64,000 bases of DNA from Urechidicola croceus. GTDB lineage: Bacteria > Bacteroidota > Bacteroidia > Flavobacteriales > Flavobacteriaceae. The position numbers and the translations under genes are program-made. This document shows, one piece after another, positions 63,925 to 64,000 of this stretch. The notes under the pieces were generated by a model. It was not told where the DNA came from. It searched no databases and was given only the letters and a program-made list of their open reading frames with translations. The DNA lies in assembly GCA_905181865.1 (NCBI GenBank), contig CAJIZG010000002.1:124001-188000 (forward strand), written 5' to 3'. Positions within the stretch are counted from its first letter, which is position 1, and the number at the start of each line of letters is the position of its first letter.

Positions 63925-64000
63925 ATGAATTTATATAGATATTTACTTATTTTATTAGTATTTACAATTAACGTGGTAAATGCTCAACATGACGCAGGGA
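63925..64000 (+). CDS. 5' end of a secreted protein, cut by the window edge
   Basis: ATG at 63925 begins MNLYRYLLILLVFTINVVNA, a signal peptide, followed by QHDAG before the sequence ends. Only about 25 residues are visible, so no family can be named. The mature N-terminus resembles that of the fragment at 62156. Confidence 0.65.
   Translation, partial: MNLYRYLLILLVFTINVVNAQHDAG

Overview
This window looks like chromosomal DNA from a marine-type member of the Flavobacteriaceae (Bacteroidota). The support is: low GC; genes lacking Shine-Dalgarno sites but preceded by the Bacteroidota -7 motif TAnnTTTG; a 2,369-residue SprA translocon of the type IX secretion system (T9SS); the mutY-ssb-gldE-gldD gliding block; a T9SS type-B cargo remnant; and a sulfatase / L-fucose catabolic region. 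I saw no rRNA, tRNA, CRISPR array or prophage.

Layout. 0-8 kb: recJ, a decayed GIY-YIG nuclease, an OsmC-like protein, adenine deaminase, then a TonB-dependent receptor plus thioredoxin-like protein. A wrecked DtxR/MntR-type regulator lies beside an intact palindromic operator in front of the receptor. 8-14 kb: a leucyl-tRNA synthetase with a DUF559-like nuclease domain embedded next to its editing domain, RNase G, a 30-residue very basic protein and an HU protein. 14-19 kb: mutY, ssb, gldE, gldD, ctaA and a metal-binding lipoprotein. 19-22.6 kb: a T9SS cargo pseudogene, rplU-rpmA and kdtA. 22.5-29.8 kb: a nearly complete molybdenum-cofactor set (moaA, moeA, moaC, mobA, moeB, moaE, moaD) interleaved with rluF and small membrane proteins; moeA has no ordinary start codon and carries repeat-like sequence inside its coding region. 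29.8-43 kb: queG, maeB, ruvA, sprA, gcvH, a VanZ-like gene, a TonB-type protein and a sugar acetyltransferase.

43-46.3 kb is a scar. The 5' part of a RemB-like gene and the 3' part of an OmpA-family gene are joined by a 1.44-kb IS3-family element with no visible target duplication. A second, internally deleted IS3-type copy follows.

46.4-58.3 kb, all on the minus strand, is a non-phosphorylative L-fucose pathway: FucP symporter, mutarotase, L-fucose dehydrogenase, L-fuconolactonase, a UxaA-type dehydratase (likely L-fuconate dehydratase), 2-keto-3-deoxy-L-fuconate dehydrogenase and a fumarylacetoacetase-family hydrolase expected to give pyruvate and lactate. A GH31 glycosidase and a cytochrome c / beta-propeller lipoprotein are included. 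58.3-64 kb continues with decayed glycosidase fragments, a metallophosphatase lipoprotein, a sugar-porter MFS protein and a Cys-type sulfatase, ending in a gene cut by the window edge. The region reads as part of a sulfated-fucan utilisation locus that has lost pieces.

Short dispersed repeats of two or three families (cores GAGCGGAGTCGAAG, GTCATTCCTGCGAAGGCAG, GTCACCCTGAA) sit in many intergenic gaps, and one copy lies inside moeA. Pseudogenes are frequent for this length: GIY-YIG, DtxR, T9SS cargo, RemB, OmpA, IS3, GH97-like and others.
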